Source: Streptomyces sp. NRRL S-340 (GTDB lineage Bacteria > Actinomycetota > Actinomycetes > Streptomycetales > Streptomycetaceae). From it: 64,000 bases of DNA. Below are positions 35,221 through 41,999 of this stretch, piece after piece. The position numbers and the translations under genes are program-made. How positions within the stretch are numbered: the first letter of the stretch is position 1; each line of letters begins with the position of its first letter. The notes beneath the pieces were generated by a model, which ran no database searches, was not told where the DNA came from, and was given only the letters and a program-made list of their open reading frames with translations. The DNA lies in NCBI RefSeq assembly GCF_000720185.1, contig NZ_JOIY01000035.1, positions 1 to 64,000 on the forward strand, in the 5' to 3' direction.

Positions 35221-35318
35221 GCGAAGACTCCGTGACGTAGGTCGAACACGGGTGGTGCCTTCACACGGGAGCGCCGGGGGCGCTGGCGGCCGAGCCCCTC
35301 AGCAGGGCCGTTCCCCCG

Positions 35319-35349
35319 AGAGTACGGGCGGGTTTCCCCTCACTGTCAA
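35319..35349 (-). promoter_or_regulatory. Promoter of the permease-FAD-ATPase-monooxygenase operon
   Basis: On the minus strand, TTGACA (35349-35344) and TACTCT (35324-35319) are separated by 19 bp. This gives an untranslated leader of about 90 bases before the permease ATG at 35220. The spacing is slightly long. Confidence 0.45.
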
Positions 35350-35385
35350 GGGCGTCCAGCATATGAGCCGGTCGTCTCAAGGTGG

Positions 35386-35414
35386 TTGACGGGAAACCGG
35401 ATGCCTGTTCCACT
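35386..35414 (+). promoter_or_regulatory. Promoter for the leader peptide, probably leaderless
   Basis: TTGACG (35386-35391) and TCCACT (35409-35414) with a 17-bp spacer would start transcription at or next to the ATG at 35421. No Shine-Dalgarno precedes that ATG, consistent with leaderless translation. Confidence 0.5.
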
Positions 35415-35420
35415 TGGCCC

Positions 35421-35492
35421 ATGCATCCGCAGCAGTGGCTGGTCACGCGCTCCCACATCGACTTCGGTCGAGTGTGGTCCTGTTCTTGTTGA
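35421..35492 (+). CDS. Cysteine-codon leader peptide (putative attenuator)
   Basis: A 23-codon frame, ATG to TGA, beginning MHPQQWLVTR and ending SHIDFGRVWSCSC. Short actinobacterial leader peptides ahead of sulfur genes commonly carry a HID-x-x-R-V motif and end in cysteine codons; leaderless mycobacterial examples act as cysteine-responsive attenuators. Here two of the last three codons are Cys, and the frame lies 286 bp upstream of the ABC binding-protein gene. Ribosomes stalling at these codons when cysteine is scarce would alter downstream RNA folding or Rho access. It is too short for routine gene finding. The function is inference from the motif and location. Confidence 0.7.
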   Translation: MHPQQWLVTRSHIDFGRVWSCSC

Positions 35493-35510
35493 GCTGAGCC
35501 GACCCCCTGC

Positions 35511-35532
35511 GCGCCCTCACACTTCCGGGCGC
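35511..35532 (+). promoter_or_regulatory. Hairpin following the cysteine leader peptide
   Basis: GCGCCC (35511-35516) pairs with GGGCGC (35527-35532), 18 bases after the leader stop. It has no U-run. It could be part of an attenuator or a pause site, and regulation might instead be Rho-dependent. Confidence 0.4.
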
Positions 35533-35658
35533 TTGCGGTGTTCTTCCGTTCCCCCTTTCAGGTACTTCGCGCCCGTCGCACCTTTCGCACCCATGACACC
35601 TTTCGCGGCGGTCGCGCCTTTCCCGTCCGCCGTGCCCTTCACGTCCGTCGCACCCCTT

Positions 35659-35706
35659 CGCGTCCTCGCGTCCTCGCGTCCTCGCGTCCTCGCGTCCTCG
35701 CGTCCT
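35659..35706. repeat. Six perfect tandem copies of the octamer CGCGTCCT
   Basis: The copies run without interruption and are preceded by about 110 bp of looser repeats of the type TTTCGCGCCCGTCGC. They lie in the transcribed leader between the cysteine peptide and the binding-protein gene, so copy-number change would alter leader length or folding. Confidence 0.9.
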
Positions 35707-35778
35707 GGTCATCGCCTTCACACGCGCCCCTCCCCTCGCGCCGTCTGACGTCCCTTTCCTTCCAGGAGACCGCACCCC

Positions 35779-36738
35779 ATGCGCACGTCCCCGCACACCC
35801 GTAAACGGCATTTCATCCCCTTCGCCCTGATCAGTTCGGCGGCGCTGCTGCTCTCCGCGTGCGGCTCCGGTGCCGGCGGCACCGGTTCCGGCGGGTCCGT
35901 CGCGGGCGCCGCCAGGGCCGCCGCCGAGATCCCGACCGCGGACGTCGTCTCCGGGGTCCGCGAGGACCCGGCCGCCGCCCGCCTGCTGCCCCCGGGCGTG
36001 CGGAGCCTGACGATCGCCTACGCGGTCGGCGGCGCGCCGCCGGGCACCTCCTACCTCGGTGACGGCAAGACCCTCGCCGGTCAGGACGTCGACTTCGCGC
36101 AGGCCGTCGCGAAGGTGCTGGGCATCGGGCTGAAGACGCGGCAGGCCTCGTTCGAGGCGATCCTGCCCGCCCTGGACAGCGGCAAGTACGACCTCGGCGC
36201 GGGCAACTTCGGGGTGACCGACGAGCGCCGCCGGACCATCGACTTCGTCACCTACATCAACGACGGCCAGGGCTTCGCCGCCCGCGAGGACAGCAAGCTG
36301 GGCAAGGTCACCGACCTCACCCAGCTGTGCGGCCTGGACATCGCGACCGGCGCCGGGACCACCTTCGAGGCGACGCTGGAGCAGAACGCGCACCGCTGCG
36401 CGGACGCGGGCGAGAAGCCGTACAAGGTGCAGACCTACAGCGAGTCCGGCGCGCTGTGGTCCTCGCTCCAGCAGGGCCGCAGCGATGTGGTGATGTCCAC
36501 GATCAACGGTCTGAGGTACGCGGTCGCCCAGCAGCCGGGCCTGAAGTTCCTCGACGAGTTCCACCGCCTCGACGTCGGCTTCGCCTTCAAGAAGGGCACG
36601 AAGCTGGCGCCGGCCTTCCGGGCCGCGGTGAACCGGCTGATCTCCGACGGGACGTACGCGAGGATCCTCGCCAAGTGGGGCACGACGGCGTCGGCGATCA
36701 GCACCTCGCGGATCTCACCGCCGGAACTGAGGTCCTGA
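35779..36738 (+). CDS. Amino-acid-type ABC transporter substrate-binding lipoprotein
   Basis: A 319-residue lipoprotein with lipobox LLSAC (Cys28), then a linker and a family-3 solute-binding fold. Features include AQAVAKVLGIGLKTRQASFEAILPAL, ALDSGKYDLG and GRSDVVMSTINGL. It captures the substrate outside the membrane for the permease and ATPase encoded divergently. Two internal cysteines (in LTQLCGLD and AHRCADAG) are typical of the polar amino acid group. AGGAG precedes the ATG. The upstream Cys-ending leader peptide points to cystine or another sulfur-containing substrate. Specificity itself is not visible in the sequence. Confidence 0.93.
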   Translation: MRTSPHTRKRHFIPFALISSAALLLSACGSGAGGTGSGGSVAGAARAAAEIPTADVVSGVREDPAAARLLPPGVRSLTIAYAVGGAPPGTSYLGDGKTLAGQDVDFAQAVAKVLGIGLKTRQASFEAILPALDSGKYDLGAGNFGVTDERRRTIDFVTYINDGQGFAAREDSKLGKVTDLTQLCGLDIATGAGTTFEATLEQNAHRCADAGEKPYKVQTYSESGALWSSLQQGRSDVVMSTINGLRYAVAQQPGLKFLDEFHRLDVGFAFKKGTKLAPAFRAAVNRLISDGTYARILAKWGTTASAISTSRISPPELRS

Positions 36739-36741
36739 CCG

Positions 36742-36773
36742 ACGGCGGCGGCCGTACCGGAGGCCGCCGCCGT
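36742..36773. terminator. Bidirectional terminator between the binding-protein and DUF5685 genes
   Basis: ACGGCGGCGGCC (36742-36753) pairs with GGCCGCCGCCGT (36762-36773) around an 8-base loop. It fills the 40-bp gap between two convergent stop codons. Confidence 0.88.
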
Positions 36774-36778
36774 GGGTC

Positions 36779-38059
36779 CTAGCAGTCGCAGCCGCAGTCG
36801 CAGCCGTCGCAACTGCAGCAGTTCCCGCAGCAGTCGCAGCAGCCGCCGCAGCCGCTGCAATCGGGGCAGTCGCAGTCGCAGTCGCTGCACCAGCCTTCGC
36901 GCCGCCGCCGTGACCACGGGCCCTCGAACTCGTCGGCGCAGCACGCCTTGCAGGTGCAGCACAGGCCGACGGCGACCGCGCACCCGGTGAAGAAGCCCCG
37001 CTTGCCCGGTCGCGGCGGCTCACCGCCGAAGGGGTTGCCGCCGCCGTGGTGCGGGTGGTCCGGGTCGTGCGGGGCCCGCGGGTGCTGCGGGGCGTACGGC
37101 CCCTGCGGCGGCCCGAAGGCGCCGTGCGGCGCAGCGGATCGTGCGCTCGGTCCGGTGTGCGCGGTATCCGGCTCGTGTCCGCAGGCCGCGGTGCCGAAGG
37201 CGCGGTCCACCGACCGCGGGAGTTCGTGGACGAGCAGCAGGTGCGCGAGCCGTCCGTCCGTGAACTCGGCCTCCTTCAGGGCGAGCCGGATGCCGTGCAC
37301 GGCGTCGTCCGCGAGCCGGCGGGCCTCGGTGAGCGGCGTGCCGGTCGCGGTCAGCGGGTTCCAGGCGCCCGACGCGGCGTCGGCGTCGCGGTCCTCGACG
37401 GCGTCCAGGAGGTGCGCGAGCCGCCCGAACAGGCGCCCCGCCTCGGCGAGGGGTTCGGCGTTGCCCGGCCGTCCGGCTAGGACCGCGGTGTGCGCGAAGG
37501 CCGCGGCGGTCGCGGTCTCGGTGGGTTCGGTGACGGTCAGGACCGGTGTGCCGGGCCCGGCCAGCGACTCGATGCCGGCCTGCCGGTCCACCGCGTCGAC
37601 GAGGACGGCGGTGTCGAAGCCGACGTCGGCCCCGGTGCGGGCGCCCGCGCGTCCCCAGTTGTCGGCGACCTTGCGCGCGGCGAGCGCCACCGGCCTGCGG
37701 GCCAGCAGCCCGTCGCCGTCGGCGACGTGGTCGCGCACCTTCGCCGAGGCGAGGACCAGCGAGACGGCCGCGGCGAGCCGTGCGCCCTCGCCCTGGGCGA
37801 CGGAGGCGGTGCGCATCCCGCGCAGCGGGCAGGGTCCGGCCGTGCGCCGTCCCGTCCCCGCCTTGCCGCCCCTGCCGCCGTGTTCGGCCTGAGCCTCCGT
37901 CAGAACCGATATGAGCAGCCCGTCGTAGTTCGTCACGACCCGGGCGAACTGGCCGTGATCGCCGCGCAGGGCCAGACAGAGGCCGCACAAGTGGGCCATC
38001 CACTGGGCCTTGAGATGTTCACCGAGCCGGTGGCTGCAGGGTCTGACGATTCCGAACAC
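36779..38059 (-). CDS. DUF5685 protein with extremely cysteine-rich C-terminus
   Basis: A 426-residue protein. The DUF5685 core (about 1-285) starts MFGIVRPCSHRLGEHLKAQW and contains HLCGLCLAL and GPCPLRGMRT. A Pro/His/Gly-rich linker follows. The last 72 residues contain 23 cysteines: a hydrophobic stretch (AVAVGLCCTCKACC), then a hydrophilic tail alternating Cys with Asp, Gly and Ser, such as CDCDCPDC and CDGCDCGCDC. I remember Streptomyces homologues with similar tails. Dense Cys suggests metal or iron-sulfur binding, or thiol chemistry, but no standard motif fits. It is monocistronic and convergent with the binding-protein gene. Confidence 0.85.
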   Translation of the reverse strand: MFGIVRPCSHRLGEHLKAQWMAHLCGLCLALRGDHGQFARVVTNYDGLLISVLTEAQAEHGGRGGKAGTGRRTAGPCPLRGMRTASVAQGEGARLAAAVSLVLASAKVRDHVADGDGLLARRPVALAARKVADNWGRAGARTGADVGFDTAVLVDAVDRQAGIESLAGPGTPVLTVTEPTETATAAAFAHTAVLAGRPGNAEPLAEAGRLFGRLAHLLDAVEDRDADAASGAWNPLTATGTPLTEARRLADDAVHGIRLALKEAEFTDGRLAHLLLVHELPRSVDRAFGTAACGHEPDTAHTGPSARSAAPHGAFGPPQGPYAPQHPRAPHDPDHPHHGGGNPFGGEPPRPGKRGFFTGCAVAVGLCCTCKACCADEFEGPWSRRRREGWCSDCDCDCPDCSGCGGCCDCCGNCCSCDGCDCGCDC

Positions 38060-38347
38060 GACGATCCCCCGTGGTGTCTGCGACGTTGAGCTGCCGCATC
38101 GTACCGACGGGCCTGTTCACCCGTACGCACCACCGCTCACCCGAGTGCCGCCGACCATCATATTTCACTTCCGGTCAGCATCGGTGTACGGCATGACCCT
38201 TGGGGCACAAGGCCCTCGACGGATCCGCTGTGCACCAGTACCGTCACAAACCCCCCGTGCGGCGTCTATCCACTTGGCGCGCTGTCAGCATCATGGATGA
38301 CCATAGGGATGCGAGAAGCAGAAAGACCGCTGTGAGAGGAGGCGTCC
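38060..38347. other. Divergent promoter region of the DUF5685 and sflA genes
   Basis: 288 bp, partly AT-rich (ATCATATTTCACTTCCGG near 38157). It ends in the sflA binding site GAGAGGAGG at 38334-38342. No gene or strong palindrome is seen. Confidence 0.45.
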
Positions 38348-38785
38348 ATGGGATCGGTACGCAAGGCGAGTGCGTGGCTCGGCCTCGTCGACGACAACGA
38401 AGACGAGCGCTATTACGACGACGACTATTCCGAGGGGACCGAGTCCGGCGACGCCTGGGTCACCGACCCCCGGGTGAAGGTCGCCGCGGACACGGCCGAG
38501 GACAAGGGGCGCCGGATCGGCACGGTGACGCCGGACAGCTTCCGGGACGCCCGCGCCATCGGCGAGCTGTTCCGTGAGGGCGTGCCCGTCATCGTCAACC
38601 TCACCGCGATGGAGGCGGCCGACGCCAAGCGCGTGGTCGACTTCGCGGCCGGGCTCGTCTTCGGCCTGCGCGGCTCCATCGACCGGGTCTCCACGCGGGT
38701 GTTCCTGCTCTCCCCCGCCGACACGGAGATCGTCAGCGGCGACCCGGGCGGCCATCGCTCGGACGGGTTCTTCAACCAGAGCTGA
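38348..38785 (+). CDS. sflA: SepF-like cell division protein, SflA-type
   Basis: A 145-residue protein: a short amphipathic N-terminus ([15 protein letters not shown]), an acidic linker rich in Asp, Glu and Tyr, then a SepF core (about 60-135) with [19 protein letters not shown] and [21 protein letters not shown]. SepF links FtsZ to the membrane. Streptomycetes have additional paralogues, SflA and SflB, that limit ectopic Z-rings, as I remember. The gene stands alone rather than in the ftsZ cluster, which supports the SflA assignment, as does synteny recalled from S. coelicolor. The ATG follows GAGAGGAGG. Confidence 0.85.
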   Translation: MGSVRKASAWLGLVDDNEDERYYDDDYSEGTESGDAWVTDPRVKVAADTAEDKGRRIGTVTPDSFRDARAIGELFREGVPVIVNLTAMEAADAKRVVDFAAGLVFGLRGSIDRVSTRVFLLSPADTEIVSGDPGGHRSDGFFNQS

Positions 38786-38810
38786 GGCAGGGCCGCACGC
38801 CGGCCCTGCC
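38786..38810. terminator. Bidirectional terminator between the sflA and acyl-CoA dehydrogenase genes
   Basis: GGCAGGGCCG (38786-38795) pairs perfectly with CGGCCCTGCC (38801-38810) around CACGC, directly after the sflA stop. Confidence 0.9.
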
Positions 38811-38842
38811 CCCGCCCGGGCCTCACCGCAAGGCCCTCCGGC

Positions 38843-40048
38843 TCACCGGAAGGCGTCGATCCCGGTGAGCGCCTTGCCCAGCACGAGCTGGTGCATCTCG
38901 ACGGTGCCCTCGTAGGTGAGCACCGACTCGAGGTTGGTCGCGTGCCGCATCACGGGGTATTCGAGGGAGATCCCGTTGGCGCCGAGGATCGTGCGCGCCG
39001 TGCGGCAGATTCCGATCGCCTCCCGTACGTTGTTGAGCTTGCCGAAGCTGACCTGCTCGGGGCGCAGGCGGCCGGCGTCCATGCGCCGCCCCAGGTGGTG
39101 GGCGAGCAGGATCCCCTTGTGCAGTTCGAGCGCCATGTCGGCGAGCTTGGCCTGGGTGAGCTGGAAGCCCCCGAGGGGCCGGCCGAACTGTTCACGCGAC
39201 TTCGCGTAGTCCACGGCGCTCTGGAAACAGGAGCGGGCCGCGCCCATGGCACCCCAGACGATGCCGTAGCGGGCGTGTGACAGACAGCTGAGCGGGCCGC
39301 GCAGCCCGGTGACCCCGGGGAGCACGGCGTCCGCGGGCAGCCGTACGCCGTCCAGGACGAGTTCGCTGGTGACCGAGGCGCGCAGCGACCACTTGTGCTT
39401 GATCTCGGGGGCCGAGAAGCCGGGCGCGTCGGTGGGGACGACGAAACCGCGGATGCCGTCCTCGGTCTGCGCCCACACGACGGCGACGGCGGCGACGGAG
39501 CCGTTGGTGATCCACATCTTGCGCCCGCTGAGCACCCAGTCCCCGCCGTCGCGCTTGGCGTGGGTGCGCATCGAGGCGGGGTCGGAGCCGTGGTCGGGTT
39601 CGGTGAGCCCGAAGCAGCCGATCGCCTCGCCCGCCGCCATGCGGGGCAGCCACTGCCGCTTCTGCTCCTCGCTGCCGAAGCGGTGGATCGCGTACATGGC
39701 GAGGGAGCCCTGCACACTGACCAGGGAGCGGATGCCCGAGTCGGCGGCCTCCAGCTCCAGGCAGGCGAGCCCGTACTGGACGGCGCTGGCACCTGCGCAT
39801 CCGTAACCCGTCAGGGACATGCCGAGCGCGCCGAGGGAGCCCAGCTCCCGGGCCAGTTCCCGGACCACGGGCAGTTCGCCGCTCTCGTACCACTCGGCGA
39901 TGTACGGCAGTACGCGGTCGGCGGCCCAGTCGCGCACGGTGGCGCGGACGGCGAGGTCCTCCGGCTCCAGCAGGTCGTCGATCCCCAGGGGGTCGACGGG
40001 GTCGAACGGGGGCAGCGACGGTTTCGGCGACGACGCCTGCATGGGCAC
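38843..40048 (-). CDS. gcdH: Acyl-CoA dehydrogenase, glutaryl-CoA dehydrogenase type
   Basis: A 401-residue flavoprotein that probably oxidises and decarboxylates glutaryl-CoA to crotonyl-CoA in lysine and tryptophan breakdown. Family blocks include CFGLTEPDHGSDPASM, KMWITNGSVA, the arginine in ARYGIVWGAMGAA, and the catalytic Glu380 in LTYEGTVEMH. Length and motifs fit the glutaryl-CoA group, but other short branched acyl-CoAs remain possible. The start may be the second Met (40042). A perfect palindrome 14 bp upstream suggests TetR-family control. No other gene of the pathway is adjacent. Confidence 0.88.
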   Translation of the reverse strand: MPMQASSPKPSLPPFDPVDPLGIDDLLEPEDLAVRATVRDWAADRVLPYIAEWYESGELPVVRELARELGSLGALGMSLTGYGCAGASAVQYGLACLELEAADSGIRSLVSVQGSLAMYAIHRFGSEEQKRQWLPRMAAGEAIGCFGLTEPDHGSDPASMRTHAKRDGGDWVLSGRKMWITNGSVAAVAVVWAQTEDGIRGFVVPTDAPGFSAPEIKHKWSLRASVTSELVLDGVRLPADAVLPGVTGLRGPLSCLSHARYGIVWGAMGAARSCFQSAVDYAKSREQFGRPLGGFQLTQAKLADMALELHKGILLAHHLGRRMDAGRLRPEQVSFGKLNNVREAIGICRTARTILGANGISLEYPVMRHATNLESVLTYEGTVEMHQLVLGKALTGIDAFR

Positions 40049-40061
40049 CTCCGACTCAGTA

Positions 40062-40078
40062 AACTAGCAGCGCTAGTT
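40062..40078. promoter_or_regulatory. TetR-type operator upstream of the acyl-CoA dehydrogenase gene
   Basis: AACTAGCAGCGCTAGTT is a perfect 7-3-7 palindrome and AT-rich for this genome, 14 bp upstream of the start codon. No TetR gene adjoins it, so the regulator is encoded elsewhere. Confidence 0.7.
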
Positions 40079-40126
40079 ACACGGCTCCGGGCCGACGTTA
40101 CGACGCGCCGCGGTCCGCGTCCAGCA

Positions 40127-41734
40127 TCACGCGGAGACGCGGGAGCGCTCGACCTCGCGCTGCGCGGGCAGCTCCACCGCCTCGTCGCACTGCATCACCC
40201 GGGGCAGGCGCAGCGCGGCCGCCGCGCCGAGCAGCAGCAGCCCCGCGCTCACCAGCAGCGTCACGTGCAGCCCGTGCACGAAGGAGTCCCTGGCCGCCCT
40301 CCGCAGAGCCGCCCCGGCCGGCCCGCCGAGCCGGCCGGCGACCTCGTAGGCCTCGCCCAGCGAGTGCGACGCCCGCCCCGACGCCCCGGCCGGCACCCCC
40401 GGCACCCGGGCGACCCCGGGCGCGTACGCCGCGTTCATCACCGTGCCGAGCAGGGCGATGCCCATGCCCGCCCCCAGCTGGTACGAGGTCTCGCCGATCG
40501 CCGCGGCCCCGCCCGCCCGGTCCGCCGGGGCCTCGCTGAGCATCGACTCGTACGCGCCGAAGAGCGTCGTCTCCAGGCCGAGGCCGAGCAGCACGAAGCC
40601 GGCCAGCAGCAGCCCGGCGTCGTCCGCGCCGCCCATCGCGGTCAGCAGCACCACCGCGGCCGCCGTCACGCAGAAGCCCGCGCACACCATGCGCCGCGGC
40701 CCGAACCGGCGCAGGACGCGGGCGCCCACCAGCCCCGCCGCCATCGCCGCGAAGGTCAGCGGCAGCAGCCGCAGCCCGGTGCCCAGCGGTGACAGCCCGA
40801 GCACGAGCTGCAGGTACTGGGCCGCGATCAGCTCCAGGCCGACCAGCGCCAGCATCGCCAGCACGATGCAGCCCACGGCCGTGCTGAAGGCGGGGCGCGC
40901 GAACATCCCGAGGTCGACCAGCGGGTGCGTGCGGCGCCGCTGCCGCCGCACGAAGGCCACCAGCAGCACCACGCCCAGCACCAGCGGCCCCAGGGTCACC
41001 GCGCTGAGCACCGGCTCACCGCCGCCGAGCCGCTTCACGCCGAACACGGTGCCGAACAGACCGGCCGCCGCCATCAGCGCCCCGGCCACGTCCCACGGCC
41101 CCTCGCGGTCGCCCCTGGACTCGGGCAGCAGCAGCCGCCCCACCGGCAGGCTGACGAGCATCAGCGGAATGTTGACGAGGAAGACCGACCCCCACCAGAA
41201 GTGTTCGAGGAGGAAGCCGCCGAGCAGCGGTCCGACCGCGGCGCCCACCGCCGCGACCGCGCTCCAGATGCCGATGGCCAGCGCGCGCTCGCGCCGGTCG
41301 GGGAAGACCTGGCGCAGGATCGACAGCGTGGCCGGCATGATCATCGCGCCGCCGACGCCGAGCAGCGCGCGGGCGAGGATCAGCGTCTGGGGATGGTGGG
41401 CGAAGGCCGCGACGGCCGAGGCGACTCCGAAGAGCGCGTAGCCGAGCAGCAGGATCCGTCTGCGGCCCACCCGGTCGCCCAGGGTGCCGAAAAGGATCAG
41501 CAGCGAGGCGCAGACGAGGGGATAGACGTCGACGATCCAGAGCAGTTCGATGGCGCCGGGCCGGAGATCCTCGGTGACGGCGGGCACGGCCACGTGCAGC
41601 ACGGTGGCGTCGACCGCCACCAGCAGCAGGCTGACGCAGAGCACGACCAGGACGACCCAGCGGCCCGCACCGTCCCCGGCCGCCCGGCGGCGCTGCCCGA
41701 GGGCCGCCGCGGTCGTACCGGACATGCCGGACAT
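40127..41734 (-). CDS. MFS drug exporter, 14-helix DHA2 family
   Basis: A 535-residue transporter with about 14 hydrophobic segments. Motif A-like GTLGDRVGRRRILLLGYALF follows helix 2, and the antiporter motif region reads ALLGVGGAMIMPATLSI, with WSAVAAVGAAVGPLLGGFLL near helix 5. These are proton-driven exporters of drugs or dyes. The ATG at 41734 follows GGGAGG. No adjacent dedicated regulator is visible; the palindrome at 40062 lies downstream of this gene, not at its promoter. It is divergent from a glycosyltransferase gene. Confidence 0.95.
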   Translation of the reverse strand: MSGMSGTTAAALGQRRRAAGDGAGRWVVLVVLCVSLLLVAVDATVLHVAVPAVTEDLRPGAIELLWIVDVYPLVCASLLILFGTLGDRVGRRRILLLGYALFGVASAVAAFAHHPQTLILARALLGVGGAMIMPATLSILRQVFPDRRERALAIGIWSAVAAVGAAVGPLLGGFLLEHFWWGSVFLVNIPLMLVSLPVGRLLLPESRGDREGPWDVAGALMAAAGLFGTVFGVKRLGGGEPVLSAVTLGPLVLGVVLLVAFVRRQRRRTHPLVDLGMFARPAFSTAVGCIVLAMLALVGLELIAAQYLQLVLGLSPLGTGLRLLPLTFAAMAAGLVGARVLRRFGPRRMVCAGFCVTAAAVVLLTAMGGADDAGLLLAGFVLLGLGLETTLFGAYESMLSEAPADRAGGAAAIGETSYQLGAGMGIALLGTVMNAAYAPGVARVPGVPAGASGRASHSLGEAYEVAGRLGGPAGAALRRAARDSFVHGLHVTLLVSAGLLLLGAAAALRLPRVMQCDEAVELPAQREVERSRVSA

Positions 41735-41921
41735 GTACGTACCTCCCAGATGAACCCTCGCCTCGGCGGACCCGCGGAGTGGGGACGTTCCGCGACAGGG
41801 CCTGGGCCGGGAAGGAGCGGTGGCCCCCGGCCCGCGCAACGAGGTGCGAGTGACACGGCAGCCTACGCGAGTCGTCCGCCGGGGAGCGTGGCCCATCTCT
41901 CACACTCCGGACGGAACCCGT

Positions 41922-41935
41922 GTGGCGTACGCCAC
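41922..41935. promoter_or_regulatory. Crp-type palindrome in the MFS/glycosyltransferase gap
   Basis: GTGGCGTACGCCAC is a perfect 14-bp palindrome and fits GTG-N6-GNCAC, the Streptomyces Crp motif as I remember it. It lies 65 bp upstream of the glycosyltransferase start and 188 bp from the MFS start. Confidence 0.5.
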
Positions 41936-41999
41936 TCGCCCGTCCGGCCGGGCCGCCCGGCGGTCCGGCCGCTCCCCCGCCCGGTCGATAATCGAGCCC

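Noticed and set aside
35659-35706. Possible CRISPR-like array
   Set aside because: The 8-bp units are contiguous with no spacers, and no cas gene is present.
30490-38059. The oxidoreductase/transporter region as a secondary-metabolite cluster
   Set aside because: No core biosynthetic enzyme (PKS, NRPS, terpene cyclase or RiPP cyclase) is present; the genes fit nutrient uptake.
40062-41734. The palindrome at 40062 as operator of the MFS exporter
   Set aside because: The exporter is transcribed toward this site, which lies past its stop codon. The palindrome sits at the acyl-CoA dehydrogenase promoter instead.
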